Positions 37,901 through 47,073 of a DNA stretch of 64,000 nucleotides are shown here, in pieces (the stretch's first letter is position 1; every line of letters starts with the position of its first letter). Under the pieces are notes generated by a model that was not told the DNA's origin, did not search any database, and worked only from the letters and a program-made list of their open reading frames with translations. The position numbers and the translations under genes are program-made. Location: the NCBI GenBank assembly GCA_019510435.1, contig JAEKKJ010000007.1, forward strand, positions 186,001 to 250,000, written 5' to 3'. The stretch is from Caulobacterales bacterium (GTDB lineage Bacteria > Pseudomonadota > Alphaproteobacteria > Caulobacterales > Caulobacteraceae).

Positions 37901-40078
37901 AAATGGTACTTCGGCAAGCGGGCCCTGAAGCTGGATTACCGCGACGACTACGGCCGGCTGCTCGACCCCAACCTCGGCGCGCCCGCCAACGTCAACTTCG
38001 GCGCCGACGAGATCGGCGGCCAGGGCCTGACCACCACGCCGATCCGCACGGTGGCCCTGTGATCCGGCGTGATCGAGACCGACCGCGGCGGCCATGCGGT
38101 GATCCATCTGCCGGCGCCCGACCTGAACGGCGAGCTGCGGCTGATGGCGGTGGCCTGGACCGACGAGGCGGTGGGCGCGACCTCCAAGCCGCTCACCGTG
38201 CGCGAGCCGGTGGTGGCGGAGCTGTCGCTGCCGCGCTTCCTGGCTCCAGGCGACCGCGCCATGGCTACCCTGGAGCTGCACAATGTCGAGGGGCGACCGG
38301 GCGACTATGCGGCCACGGTCGGCGGACGCGGCGGCTTCCTGGCCAACATCTCGCGGCTGTTCCACCTGGCCCTGGGCCAGCGGGCGGTCGAGCGCGTGCC
38401 GTTCGATGCGCCGAACCGCGCGGGGGTGGGGCAGGTCACGTTCCGCGTCACCGGGCCAGGCTTCGCCACGGGCCGCGACTTTCCCATCGAAAGCCGGCTG
38501 GGCTGGGGGCCGGTGACCCGCACGAGCGTGGAGCTGCAACAGCCCGGACAGGCCTATGCGCCGACGCCGGATCTGCTGGCAGGCCTTGCCGCGGGCGATG
38601 CGACGATGCAGGTGAGCTACTCGCCGTTCCGCGGCTTCGATCCCGGGCCGGTGGCCGCGGCGCTCGCGCGCTATCCCTACGGCTGCACCGAGCAGCTGGT
38701 CTCCACCGCCTATCCGCTGCTCTACGGCGCGGAGATCGACCCGAAGCTGCGACGCACCACGCCCGCCCTCAACGCGGCCGTCGGGCGCCTGCTGGACCGC
38801 CAGAGCGAGGATGGCGCGTTCGGGCTTTGGCATGTGGGCGACGCCCAGGCCGATCCCTGGCTGGGCGCCTACGCCACCGATTTCCTGATCGAGGCGCGCC
38901 GGCTGGGGGCGCCGGCGCCCCAGGCCGCCGTCGACCGGGCGCTCTCGGCCATGCGCGAGATCTCCCAGCCCAGCGGCTATGTCAGCATCGCCTATCGGAT
39001 GGACTATCCGGACTGGTGGATGACCGGCAAGGACGCCTCCAGGGCCGCGACGCAGGAGCTGCGGCGGCGGGCGTCGGCCTATGCGCTCTATGTGCTGGCC
39101 AAGGCCGGGCGCGGCGACCTGGCCCGGCTGCGCTGGTGGCACGACGTCCAGCTGAAGGACGAGCCCTCGCCTCTGGCGCGGGCTCAGATCGGGGCGGGAC
39201 TGGCGCTGATGGGCGACCGTGCGCGGGCCGACTCGGCCTTCCGCCAGGCCCAGGCCGCCCTCGGCTACAGGGAGCCCGGCGACTTCTACCAGAGCCCGCT
39301 GCGTGACCTCGCCGCCATGGTCAGCCTCGCCTACGAGGCCGGCGAGCCGGGCCTGGCGCGGAGCCTGCAGGCGCGGCTGGAAAACGCGGTCAAGGATCCC
39401 GACAGCCTCAACACGCAGGAGCAGGCCCGCCTGCTGCAGGCCGCCCACTTCATGTTGGCCGCCTCCGGGCCGGCGCGCATCGAAGCCCGGGGCGTGACGC
39501 CGATGTCGGCCGCCGGCGGGGCGCCGCGCTGGTCGGTGGGCCGGCTGGCGGACGCGCGCTTCGTCAACCAGGGCCGCGGCGCCATCTGGCGCACGGTCAC
39601 GGTCACCGGCGCGCCGGTCTCCGCACCCAGACCGCAGGCGACCGGCGTCTCCATCGCCAAGCAGGTGCTCACCCTGCACGGCGGCACCGCCGACGTCGCG
39701 GCCCTCCGCCAGGGCGACCGGGTGATCGTGCGGCTGTCGGGCCGCTCCGCCCAGGCCCGCACCACCGCCCTGGTCGTGGACGACGCCCTGCCGGCCGGCT
39801 TCGAGATCGAGAGCGTCCTGGGGCCCGACGACGCCCAGAAGGGCCCGTTCAGCTTCCTGGGCAAGCTCTCGGCGGCCAATGCCCAGGAGGCCCGCGACGA
39901 TCGCTTCATCGCGGCCATGGACCTGCCCGGCCGCGAGAGCTTCACCTTCGCCTATGTCGCCCGCGCGGTGACGCCCGGCAACTTCCTGCTGCCCGGAGCC
40001 CAGGCCCGCGACATGTACCGCCCGCAGATCTCGGCCCGCACCGCGGCCGGCCGCACCGCGATCGCGCCGGGGTCGTGA
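34988..40078 (+). pseudogene. bacterial alpha-2-macroglobulin, interrupted by in-frame TGA at 38060
   Basis: Two open stretches in one frame (34988–38062 and 38063–40078) together encode a full-length alpha-2-macroglobulin of about 1,690 aa, split only by TGA 38060–38062. The first part has a membrane anchor (GLAAGLVLAAFAGGVAV) and MG domains (YLYADRGIYRPGETVHVNAL). The break falls in the conserved TVAL-(aromatic)-SG segment. The second part carries NGELRLMAVAW, the thioester motif GCTEQ (YPYGCTEQLVSTAYP) and the C-terminal domains. These periplasmic protease traps work with PbpC, encoded next. One change, TGG to TGA, explains the break. GTG 38069 could restart translation, giving two polypeptides. 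Confidence 0.85.
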
Positions 40079-40121
40079 GCAGGATCGGCAAGCGACCCCT
40101 TCCCCCTGTGGGAGACGGGTG

Positions 40122-42173
40122 ATGCGGGGCGCCTCGGCGGTCCGCCGCCTGACTCAGGGCCTGCTGGCGTTCATGGCGGCGCAGACGGTGGCCTGCGCCC
40201 TGGACCTGGCGTTCCCGCCGGACCTGCATCGCGCCGAACAGGCTTCGCCGGTGGTCCTGGACCGGCACGGGGCTTGGCTCCGCGCCCTGCCGGTCGAGGG
40301 CGGGCGCTGGCGGCTGCGGGCCGACCTCGACCGCACCGATCCCACCTTCCTGCGGCGGGTGGTGGCGGTTGAGGACGCCCGGTTCTGGATCCACCCCGGC
40401 GTGGATCCGGCGGCCCTGGCCCGCGCCCTCGGATCGGCCCTCGCGCATGGTCGTCCCACCTCGGGCGCCTCGACCCTGACCATGCAGACGGCGCGCCTCC
40501 TGGAACCGCGGCCGCGGACGCCGCTTTCGAAGGCCATCGAGATGCTGCGCGCGTTCCAGCTCGAGGCGCGCTTCACCAAACGCCAGATCCTGGGGCTCTA
40601 CCTGACGCTCGCGCCCTATGGCGGCAATCTCGAGGGGGTGCGCGCGGCCAGCCTCTCGTACTTCGGCCACGAGCCGGAGAGCCTGACCGACGCCGAGCAG
40701 GCCTTGCTGATCGCACTGCCGCAATCGCCCGAGGCGCGCCGGCCGGACCGGCGGCCGCAGGCGGCGCGCGCGGCGCGGGCGCAGGTGCTGGCCAAGCTTG
40801 CGCGCATGGGCCGGCTGCCGCGCGCCGCCGCGCAGGAAGCCGCCGCCGATCCGCTCCCGGCCCGCGCCGCGTTCCCGGCCCACGCCTGGCACGCCGCGGA
40901 GGAACTGGCGCTGGGCGCGTCCACGGGCGCGGCGACAGTGGTCTCGACGCTGGACGCGCCGCTGCAGGGCCGGTTGGAGTCCCTGGCCGCCTCCACGGCG
41001 CGCGCGGCTGGCGACGGCACGACGGTGGCGATCCTGGTGGTGGAGATCGACGGGCGGGCGGTGCGTGGCGCGGTGGGCTCGGCCGGGCTCGGCGGCCAGG
41101 GCGGCTGGATCGACATGACCCGCGTGCGCCGCTCGCCGGGCTCCGCGCTGAAGCCGTTCATCTACGCCATCGCTTTCGAGGAGGGGATCGCCGCACCCGA
41201 CACCCAGATCGACGACGCCCCGATGCGCTTCGCCGATTACCAGCCGCAGGACTTCGACCGCACCTTCCACGGCAAGGTCACGGCGCGCGAAGCGCTCACC
41301 CAGTCGCTGAACGTGCCCGCCGTCGCCACCCTGGCCAATGTCGGACCCGAGGCGTTCGAGGCGCGGCTGGCCGGCGCCGGCGTGACGCTGGAGCGCCCCA
41401 ACGCTGAGACCCGTGCGCCGGGCCTGGCCTTGGCGCTGGGCGGGGCGGGGATCAGCCTGCGGGACCTGGCTGTGCTCTACGCCGCGCTGGGCGATGGCGG
41501 GATCGCCAAACCGCTGAGCTGGACCGAGGCCGACGCGGCGCGGGCCCGGCGCGCCGCCGGCCGCCGGCTGGTGCGCGCGGACGCCGCCGGCCAAGTGCTG
41601 GACATCTTGCGCGAGACCCCGCCACCGGCGGGGGCCAGTCCCGCGGCCCTGATGCGCAGCCGCCCGGCCATGGCCTTCAAGACCGGCACCTCCTACGGCT
41701 TCCGGGACGCGCTGTCCGCCGGGGTGGTCGGCGGCTATGTGGTGGTGGTCTGGACCGGACGACCGGACGGGGGCGCCCGCGGCGGCGTGACCGGGCGGGA
41801 TTCGGCCCTGCCCGTCCTGTTCGACGTCGCAGACCTGCTGGCGGCCCCGGCCGCCGCGCCGCGTCCCATCGCGCCGCGCGCCGCGCCACCGGCCCTGCAA
41901 CGACTGAACCCCGAGGGCGAGGGGCCGCGCCTGATCTTCCCGCCCGACGGCGCGACGGTGCAGGTGGAGAGCTTCGGAACCCACTCCCGCGGCCTGTCGC
42001 TGGCGGCTGGTGGCGACGATCTCAGCTGGTACGTCGATGGCGTCCGCCTGCCGGCCGAGGCGGTGGGCGACAAGGTGGTCTGGCGGCCGTCGGGGCCGGG
42101 ATTCTACCGGGTGACCGTGGTCGACTCCTCAGGCCGCCGCGCCCAGTCGCGGGTGCGGATCCGGGCGGAGTGA
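40122..42173 (+). CDS. pbpC: penicillin-binding protein 1C
   Basis: The 683-aa product has an N-terminal membrane anchor. Its GT51 transglycosylase domain has the catalytic Glu in RVVAVEDARFWIHPGVDPAA, plus GASTLTMQTARLLEPR. The transpeptidase domain has Ser-x-x-Lys in RRSPGSALKPFIYA, SxN in TQSLNVPAV and KTGTS in MAFKTGTSYGFRD. A C-terminal BiPBP-type domain (about 595–683) follows. It builds and crosslinks peptidoglycan. The start may be GTG 40119 or ATG 40122. Its place after the alpha-2-macroglobulin gene is the classic pairing. Confidence 0.94.
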   Translation: MRGASAVRRLTQGLLAFMAAQTVACALDLAFPPDLHRAEQASPVVLDRHGAWLRALPVEGGRWRLRADLDRTDPTFLRRVVAVEDARFWIHPGVDPAALARALGSALAHGRPTSGASTLTMQTARLLEPRPRTPLSKAIEMLRAFQLEARFTKRQILGLYLTLAPYGGNLEGVRAASLSYFGHEPESLTDAEQALLIALPQSPEARRPDRRPQAARAARAQVLAKLARMGRLPRAAAQEAAADPLPARAAFPAHAWHAAEELALGASTGAATVVSTLDAPLQGRLESLAASTARAAGDGTTVAILVVEIDGRAVRGAVGSAGLGGQGGWIDMTRVRRSPGSALKPFIYAIAFEEGIAAPDTQIDDAPMRFADYQPQDFDRTFHGKVTAREALTQSLNVPAVATLANVGPEAFEARLAGAGVTLERPNAETRAPGLALALGGAGISLRDLAVLYAALGDGGIAKPLSWTEADAARARRAAGRRLVRADAAGQVLDILRETPPPAGASPAALMRSRPAMAFKTGTSYGFRDALSAGVVGGYVVVVWTGRPDGGARGGVTGRDSALPVLFDVADLLAAPAAAPRPIAPRAAPPALQRLNPEGEGPRLIFPPDGATVQVESFGTHSRGLSLAAGGDDLSWYVDGVRLPAEAVGDKVVWRPSGPGFYRVTVVDSSGRRAQSRVRIRAE

Positions 42174-42228
42174 CCTCCTTCCGCCCACCGCAGCGATCGC
42201 AGGGGCAGAGGGGCTGGAGCCTGCCCGC

Positions 42229-43257
42229 TTAGCCCGTGTGCGGCACGCCGACCATGCGCAGCCGGCTGACCCCGCCGTCCGGGAAGATGTTGAGCCGCAC
42301 GAACCTCACCGGCCCCAGGGCGGCCAGCTCATCGCGGAAGGTGTGCACATGGTCCGCCTGCAGCTTCACCGGCGGCAGGAGCAGGGGCCAGTGCTCGGCC
42401 TCGGCGGCGATCGAGACCGGATCGCCAGCCGCCGACGCCGCGGCCTGGATCGAGCAGCGGTCAGGGTAGTTGCCGCGGAAGTGGGCGGTGTCCACCTGGA
42501 TCTCCTCGATGCGGCCCAGCGCGCCCAGCTCCAGCACCGCCCAGTCGTGGCCGGGCGTGCGCCGCCGGCGGGTTTCCCAGCCGTCGCCCATGTCGACGCC
42601 GCGGCCCGGCGCGGTCAGGTTCGCAACCCGGCCATAGTGCTCGTCGTTGGCGAGGACGCCGCGCCCGCCCCAGGCCATGGCCAGCAGGTCGACGGCCACG
42701 CCGGGCTCCAGGCCGGACCAGTCCGGCCGGACCCGCCCCCAGACCCGAAGGCGGGCCACGCCGCCGTCCGGGAAGATGTTCAGGCGCACGTGGGTCACCA
42801 CGGGGGCGTGGGCGACCTCGACATAGACGCGGTCATCGCCGCGGAGCTCCAGGCGTGGGGTCACGGCGGTCCAGCGGGCGCCGTCGTCCGGCAGCGCCTG
42901 GTCGGAGGCGCAGACCTCGATCAGGGCGCCCGGCGGGTAGTTGCCAGTGAAGTGGCTGGTGTCGATCTCGAAGCCGGCCACGGTCCCCGGGACCCCAAGG
43001 CGGATCACGCACCAGTCGTGGCCCGGTGAGCGTTTGCGGCGGCTTTCCCAGCCGTCCATCCACTTGCCGTGGGCGTCGTACTTGCCGGGTACGAAGACGG
43101 GTTCCTCGGGCGCGATCAGCCGGGCCTTGTCGGCGAAGAAATCGTCGGTCGCGAACACCACTTCGGAGCCCAGGCGCGGCTGGGCCAGGTCCACGAACCT
43201 GCGCCGCACCTCCTCCAGGCTGAGCGTCGGGGACAGGGAGGCGAGGGCGGCCGTCAT
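42229..43257 (-). CDS. alc: allantoicase
   Basis: The 342-aa product consists of two similar jelly-roll halves. The repeated motif is DGWE(S/T)RR(K/R)R(S/T)PGHDW, seen as WMDGWESRRKRSPGHDWCVI and GDGWETRRRRTPGHDWAVLE. DTSHFTGNYPPGA/DTAHFRGNYPDRC and LNIFPDGGV occur twice each. Allantoicase hydrolyses allantoate to ureidoglycolate and urea. I chose ATG 43257; the frame extends to 43317 without homology. No other purine gene is adjacent, although an NCS2 permease lies 11 kb right. Confidence 0.93.
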   Translation of the reverse strand: MTAALASLSPTLSLEEVRRRFVDLAQPRLGSEVVFATDDFFADKARLIAPEEPVFVPGKYDAHGKWMDGWESRRKRSPGHDWCVIRLGVPGTVAGFEIDTSHFTGNYPPGALIEVCASDQALPDDGARWTAVTPRLELRGDDRVYVEVAHAPVVTHVRLNIFPDGGVARLRVWGRVRPDWSGLEPGVAVDLLAMAWGGRGVLANDEHYGRVANLTAPGRGVDMGDGWETRRRRTPGHDWAVLELGALGRIEEIQVDTAHFRGNYPDRCSIQAAASAAGDPVSIAAEAEHWPLLLPPVKLQADHVHTFRDELAALGPVRFVRLNIFPDGGVSRLRMVGVPHTG

Positions 43258-43309
43258 ACCGAAGCGGTAGCAGCCCTGGCTCGAAACTGAAGCCGATGGC
43301 GTTTGATAC

Positions 43310-43330
43310 ACTTCCAACGGATTTTGAAAC
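43310..43330 (+). promoter_or_regulatory. 21-bp element, site 1 (before DITGMW gene 43444)
   Basis: ACTTCC-N8-TTGAAAC; the consensus of the six sites is GCTTCC-N8-TTGAAAG. It ends 113 bp before the start codon of the DITGMW gene and points toward it. The opposite neighbour (alc) starts here too, so this copy is not the 3' end of any gene, which argues for a promoter/operator role. Confidence 0.6.
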
Positions 43331-43443
43331 TGCGGCGAGCTTACGACGCAGGTTTAAGGTGCCGCCACCACTGGCGGGGTCGTCAGCGGACGGGGAGCCG
43401 GTAGGCTCGCGGGCTTGGCATTGTTGAATCCGCGAGCTGCACC

Positions 43444-44205
43444 ATGTCGCGCAATTTCCTCCTGACCACGGTCCTGGCCTTCGGCTGCCTGACGGCCGGC
43501 GCGGCTGCGGCCGAGCCCGACATCACCGGCATGTGGGCGCTGGACCAGCCGCCGGGGCAGACCCATCAGCCGCCGCCGAAGCTGACGCCCGCCGCGCACC
43601 AGGCGATGGACGAGGCCAACCACGTGGCGGCGGCCAACAACCGCCTGATCGGCGAGGCGCACACCAAGTGCTGGCCCGCGGGCATGCCCGGGCTGATGCA
43701 GCCGCCGTTCGGCATCGAATTCCTGCAGACCAAGGGGCGGGTGACCATCCTGTCGGAGGTGAGCAACCTGCCCCGCACCATCTATCTCGACGAGTCGCGG
43801 CACCCCGACGACGTCCAGCCCGGCTGGAACGGCCACTCCATCGGCCACTGGGACGCGAACGTGCTGGTGGTCGACACCATCGGCTTCAACAGCCGCCAGC
43901 CGCGGGTCTCGGAGAAGATGCACATCACCGAGCGGATCTTCCTGGATGCCGACGGCCAGCATCTGGTGGACGAGCTGGTGCTGGACGATCCCGTGACCTA
44001 CGCCGAGCCGTACCACATCCGCTATCGCTACAAGCGCGTGGAGTCCGGGCCCGGCGCCGAGCTCATGGAGTACGTCTGCGAGGTCGATCCGGCCAATCTG
44101 GTCGCCTTCGAGAAGGAACAGGCGGCGGCCGGGCGGCCCTCCAACTTCGATCCCGCCTGGGCCGCCACGGCCATGGCGGAGCCGGCCAAGCCCACCTCCC
44201 ACTGA
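43444..44205 (+). CDS. secreted DITGMW-family protein, copy 1
   Basis: The 253-aa product has a signal peptide (LLTTVLAFGCLTAGAAAA) and starts mature as EPDITGMWAL. Motifs shared with the copies at 51426 and 57998 are CWPAGMPG, RTIYLDESRHPDD, PGWNGHSIGHWDANVLVVDT, HITERIF and a late YVCEVDPANL. Two cysteines (in CxPxGxP and CEvD) are conserved in all three and may pair or bind metal. Many proteobacterial and acidobacterial proteins share this architecture; I know of no assigned function. It has its own copy of the 21-bp element and a terminator downstream. Confidence 0.75.
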   Translation: MSRNFLLTTVLAFGCLTAGAAAAEPDITGMWALDQPPGQTHQPPPKLTPAAHQAMDEANHVAAANNRLIGEAHTKCWPAGMPGLMQPPFGIEFLQTKGRVTILSEVSNLPRTIYLDESRHPDDVQPGWNGHSIGHWDANVLVVDTIGFNSRQPRVSEKMHITERIFLDADGQHLVDELVLDDPVTYAEPYHIRYRYKRVESGPGAELMEYVCEVDPANLVAFEKEQAAAGRPSNFDPAWAATAMAEPAKPTSH

Positions 44206-44225
44206 CGATCCGCTCCAGGCGCGAG

Positions 44226-44258
44226 AAAGGCGCCGGCCCTTGGGGGACCGGCGCCTTT
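44226..44258. terminator. bidirectional terminator
   Basis: A perfect 11-bp stem AAAGGCGCCGG (44226–44236) / CCGGCGCCTTT (44248–44258). A at one end and T at the other let it serve both the DITGMW gene and the converging TonB receptor gene. Confidence 0.85.
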
Positions 44259-44309
44259 TGCATGGCCACTGGCGGGCGCGCTCGCTCGCGCGCCCGCCGC
44301 CGCCCCCCG

Positions 44310-46661
44310 CTACATGTGCACGTCCAGCGAGACGCCGACCGTGCGGACCGCCTCCGGGTTCAGGACGTTGGTCCAGCCGCCGTTGTTGGCCTGGCGGCCG
44401 GCCAGGAAGAACTTGTCCAGCGCGTTGCGGGCGAAGACGCCCACCCGGTAGCGCCCGTCCGGTGAGGTGAGGCCGGCGTTCAGGTTCAGGACCCCGTAGC
44501 CCGGGTTGACGATGTTCGGGTCCATCGGAGCCGACAGCCACTTCGAGCGGTGCAGGTAGTTGGCGTTGCCGTCCAGCACGAAGCCATTGCCGAAGGCGTG
44601 GTTGTAGCTGGCCCCCAGGCGGTAGGTGTATTTGCTGGAGTTGATCAACGGCGTGCCCGCCGCATTGGCCGAGGCGGTGGTGTTGCCCGGATGGACGTAG
44701 CAGCCGTTCAGGCCGCTGGTGGCCTGCTTGATCGGCTCCAGGGCGTTCCAGCACGAGGTCACGAAGTCGGTGTAGTGGTTGTCGTTGATCGCGGTGCTCG
44801 CGGTCAGCGTGAGCTCCGGGGTCGGGCGGCCGATCAGCTCGACCTCCACGCCCTTGCTCAGCATCCCGCCGGCGTTGCCCAGCTGGAAGATGTTGGGCGT
44901 CACCTGCTGGTTCAGCACGCTGACCTGGTAGTTCTTGAACTTCTGGTGGAAGACCGTGACGTTGGCCGTAAGGCGATGCTCGAACCAGCTCGACTTCAGC
45001 CCCACCTCCAGCATGTTCACCGTCTCGGGCTTGATCGCGTCCAGCACGTTGAGGGCGGTGTCGATCAGCGGTCCTTTGTAGCCGTGGGCGAAGGTCCCGT
45101 AGATCTGCACGTCGGGCGTGAAATAGTACTGCGGCCCGATGCGGTAGGTGTAGCCGGTCTCCTTGGTCTCCAGGCGCGCTGTGGGGCGCAAGGGCGCGTT
45201 GACCGTCGACGGATAGACCCCCGGATAGGCGTAGGCGATGATCGAGGCCGAGATGTCGTCGCGGGTGACCCGGGCGCCGGCATTCAGCAGCAGCTTGTCG
45301 GTGAAGTGATAGGAGCCATCCGCGTAGACCGCGGCGCTCTTGTTGATGTTGTGCGCGCGGGTCTCGCCGCCAGCCGAGGCCGTCTGCACGTTCCGCCCGT
45401 ACGGGGTGTTCGGGTATTCGACGAAGGCCTGGCCGTAGGCGTCGCCCGCCGACAGCGCCTTGGTCACCGTGTTGCGGTCGTAGAGGAAGATCCCGGCCAC
45501 ATAGGTCAGCTTCTTCTGCGCCGGCGAGACCAGGCGCAGCTCTTCGGAGACCTGGCCGCCGTTGTACCAGTTGCTGAGGAACTGGTTGTTGTAATAGCCC
45601 GACCCCGAAGGGCCGTGGAATGCCCGGGTGAAGAACCGGTAGGCGGTCAGCGAGGTGACCGTGAAGTCGCCGATCATGTGGTCCGCCTGGACCGAGACGC
45701 CCCCGGCGTCGGTGTGGCGGTAGGCGTCGTCGCGCTCGGCGATCACGGAGTTGGTGTCGGACGGCGTGATCCCGGCGATCAGGGCGCTGTTGCAGCCGGG
45801 CAGGACCTTGGTGCCCGTGTAGTTGATGAACGGCGTGTTGATCCCTGGGCCGCACTTGGCCCAGGCCTGCGGGAAGTTCGGCTTGTCGAACGCCTGGCGC
45901 ACGTCGGCGCTGACGTAGATGTTGGTGGACTCGTCCGGGCGCCACATAAACTTGGCGCGCAGGCCCTTCTGCTCGCGGCCGCTCTGCTTGATGCCGAGGG
46001 CGGCGTTCTCGAACACCCCGTCGCGGTGCTGGAAGCTCGCGGTCAGGCGGGCGGCCATGGTGTCGTTGATCGGGATGTTCACGGTCATGTTGTCGGCCGT
46101 GTCGTTGTGCTGGCCGTAGCTGAAGTGGCCGTCGAAGCTGGTCGCCCCCAGAACGGGCTTCTTGGTCATCACCGAAACCACGCCGGCAGAGGCGTTCTTG
46201 GCGAACTGCGTGCCCTGCGGGCCGCGGTAGACCTCGATGTGGTCCAGGTCGGAGATGTCGCCGCCGATGTCGTCGACGAAGCCCATCAGGACGCCGTCGA
46301 TCACCATGCCGACCGACTGCTCGGTGCCGCCGTTCTGGCTGTTGGTGCCGGAGCCGCGGATGTAGATGGCGTTCGCGCCCTGGATCGACACCTGGATGCT
46401 GGGCGACAGGAACTGCAGCTCGCGCGGCTCCTTGAAGCCGGCGTTGGTGAACTCCTGGGCGGGCACGGCCGTGACGGCCATGGGCGCGTCCTGAAGCCTC
46501 TGGGTGCGCAGGGCGCCGGTGACGACGACCTCGGTCACCTTATTGCCTTCGCCGTCCGCCGCCGCATCCGCCGCGCCGTCCGCCGCCCAGGCGACGAGCG
46601 GCGCCCCCAGAGCAGCGATGCTGACGCCCATCAGCAGGGCGGTAAGCCGCCTCTTGACCAT
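44310..46661 (-). CDS. TonB-dependent outer-membrane receptor
   Basis: The 783-aa product has a signal peptide (LTALLMGVSIAALGAPLVAW). The plug shows TEVVVTGALRTQRLQDAPMA, then YIRGSGTNSQNGGTEQSVGM and IEVYRGPQGTQFAKNASAGV. The barrel ends VRTVGVSLDVHM. NAL-x-N type RVGVFARNALDKFF is typical of receptors with broad organic or metal ligands. Ligand is unknown; no siderophore genes are near. Its long upstream region (about 410 bp) carries a copy of the 21-bp element found before the DITGMW genes, suggesting co-regulation. Confidence 0.9.
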   Translation of the reverse strand: MVKRRLTALLMGVSIAALGAPLVAWAADGAADAAADGEGNKVTEVVVTGALRTQRLQDAPMAVTAVPAQEFTNAGFKEPRELQFLSPSIQVSIQGANAIYIRGSGTNSQNGGTEQSVGMVIDGVLMGFVDDIGGDISDLDHIEVYRGPQGTQFAKNASAGVVSVMTKKPVLGATSFDGHFSYGQHNDTADNMTVNIPINDTMAARLTASFQHRDGVFENAALGIKQSGREQKGLRAKFMWRPDESTNIYVSADVRQAFDKPNFPQAWAKCGPGINTPFINYTGTKVLPGCNSALIAGITPSDTNSVIAERDDAYRHTDAGGVSVQADHMIGDFTVTSLTAYRFFTRAFHGPSGSGYYNNQFLSNWYNGGQVSEELRLVSPAQKKLTYVAGIFLYDRNTVTKALSAGDAYGQAFVEYPNTPYGRNVQTASAGGETRAHNINKSAAVYADGSYHFTDKLLLNAGARVTRDDISASIIAYAYPGVYPSTVNAPLRPTARLETKETGYTYRIGPQYYFTPDVQIYGTFAHGYKGPLIDTALNVLDAIKPETVNMLEVGLKSSWFEHRLTANVTVFHQKFKNYQVSVLNQQVTPNIFQLGNAGGMLSKGVEVELIGRPTPELTLTASTAINDNHYTDFVTSCWNALEPIKQATSGLNGCYVHPGNTTASANAAGTPLINSSKYTYRLGASYNHAFGNGFVLDGNANYLHRSKWLSAPMDPNIVNPGYGVLNLNAGLTSPDGRYRVGVFARNALDKFFLAGRQANNGGWTNVLNPEAVRTVGVSLDVHM

Positions 46662-47073
46662 TGCGATGATCCCCTCTCGCAGTTGTTAAGCAGCCCGTCG
46701 AACAACGCGCCGTAAGTCTCATCCCATTAGAAGGGACAGACGAGCCGAGGACCTGATGATAATATTTGAAACTCTGCGCCCACTCGGCAGATCGGACTTG
46801 ATGTAGTCCTGTGACGTCTTGTCGCTCGTGCAGAGGTATTCCAGGTGTGACCTTTGAGCGGCCTTTGATCTTTGTGCCGTCCCGTGTGCCTTAGGTTTAA
46901 TCAGCCACGAGAAAAATGTCCGGCGAGGGCCTGGGCGCCTTGCCGCGGGCGACTCCCATCTGCAGGCTGCATGCCCGCCCTGGCTGGGAACCGGTGCACG
47001 ACACAGGGCCCGCGCGGCCCGCCCCACCGACCAGGCCCGGAGCACCTTCAAGCGAAATTGGAAGCCGCGGCGC
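46662..47073. other. long leader/intergenic region before the TonB receptor
   Basis: This 412-bp stretch holds the receptor RBS (GAGAGGGG) and the 21-bp element (47045–47065). AT-richer patches (ATAATATTTGAAAC near 46760; TTAGGTTTAATCAG near 46890) could host promoters. I found no ORF with support and no clear cobalamin or thiamine riboswitch motifs. Confidence 0.5.
47045..47065 (-). promoter_or_regulatory. 21-bp element, site 2 (before TonB receptor)
   Basis: On the minus strand GCTTCC-N8-TTGAAGG, one base off the consensus right half. It lies just past the HupE stop and 383 bp before the receptor start, the farthest of the six sites. Confidence 0.5.

Noticed and set aside
38060..38062. Selenocysteine at the internal TGA
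   Set aside because: The position normally holds an aromatic residue, not Cys, and no selenoprotein-type context is visible.
46662..47073. Riboswitch in the long leader of the TonB receptor
   Set aside because: I looked for cobalamin and thiamine box motifs on the minus strand and found none in the right order. A covariance-model search would settle it.
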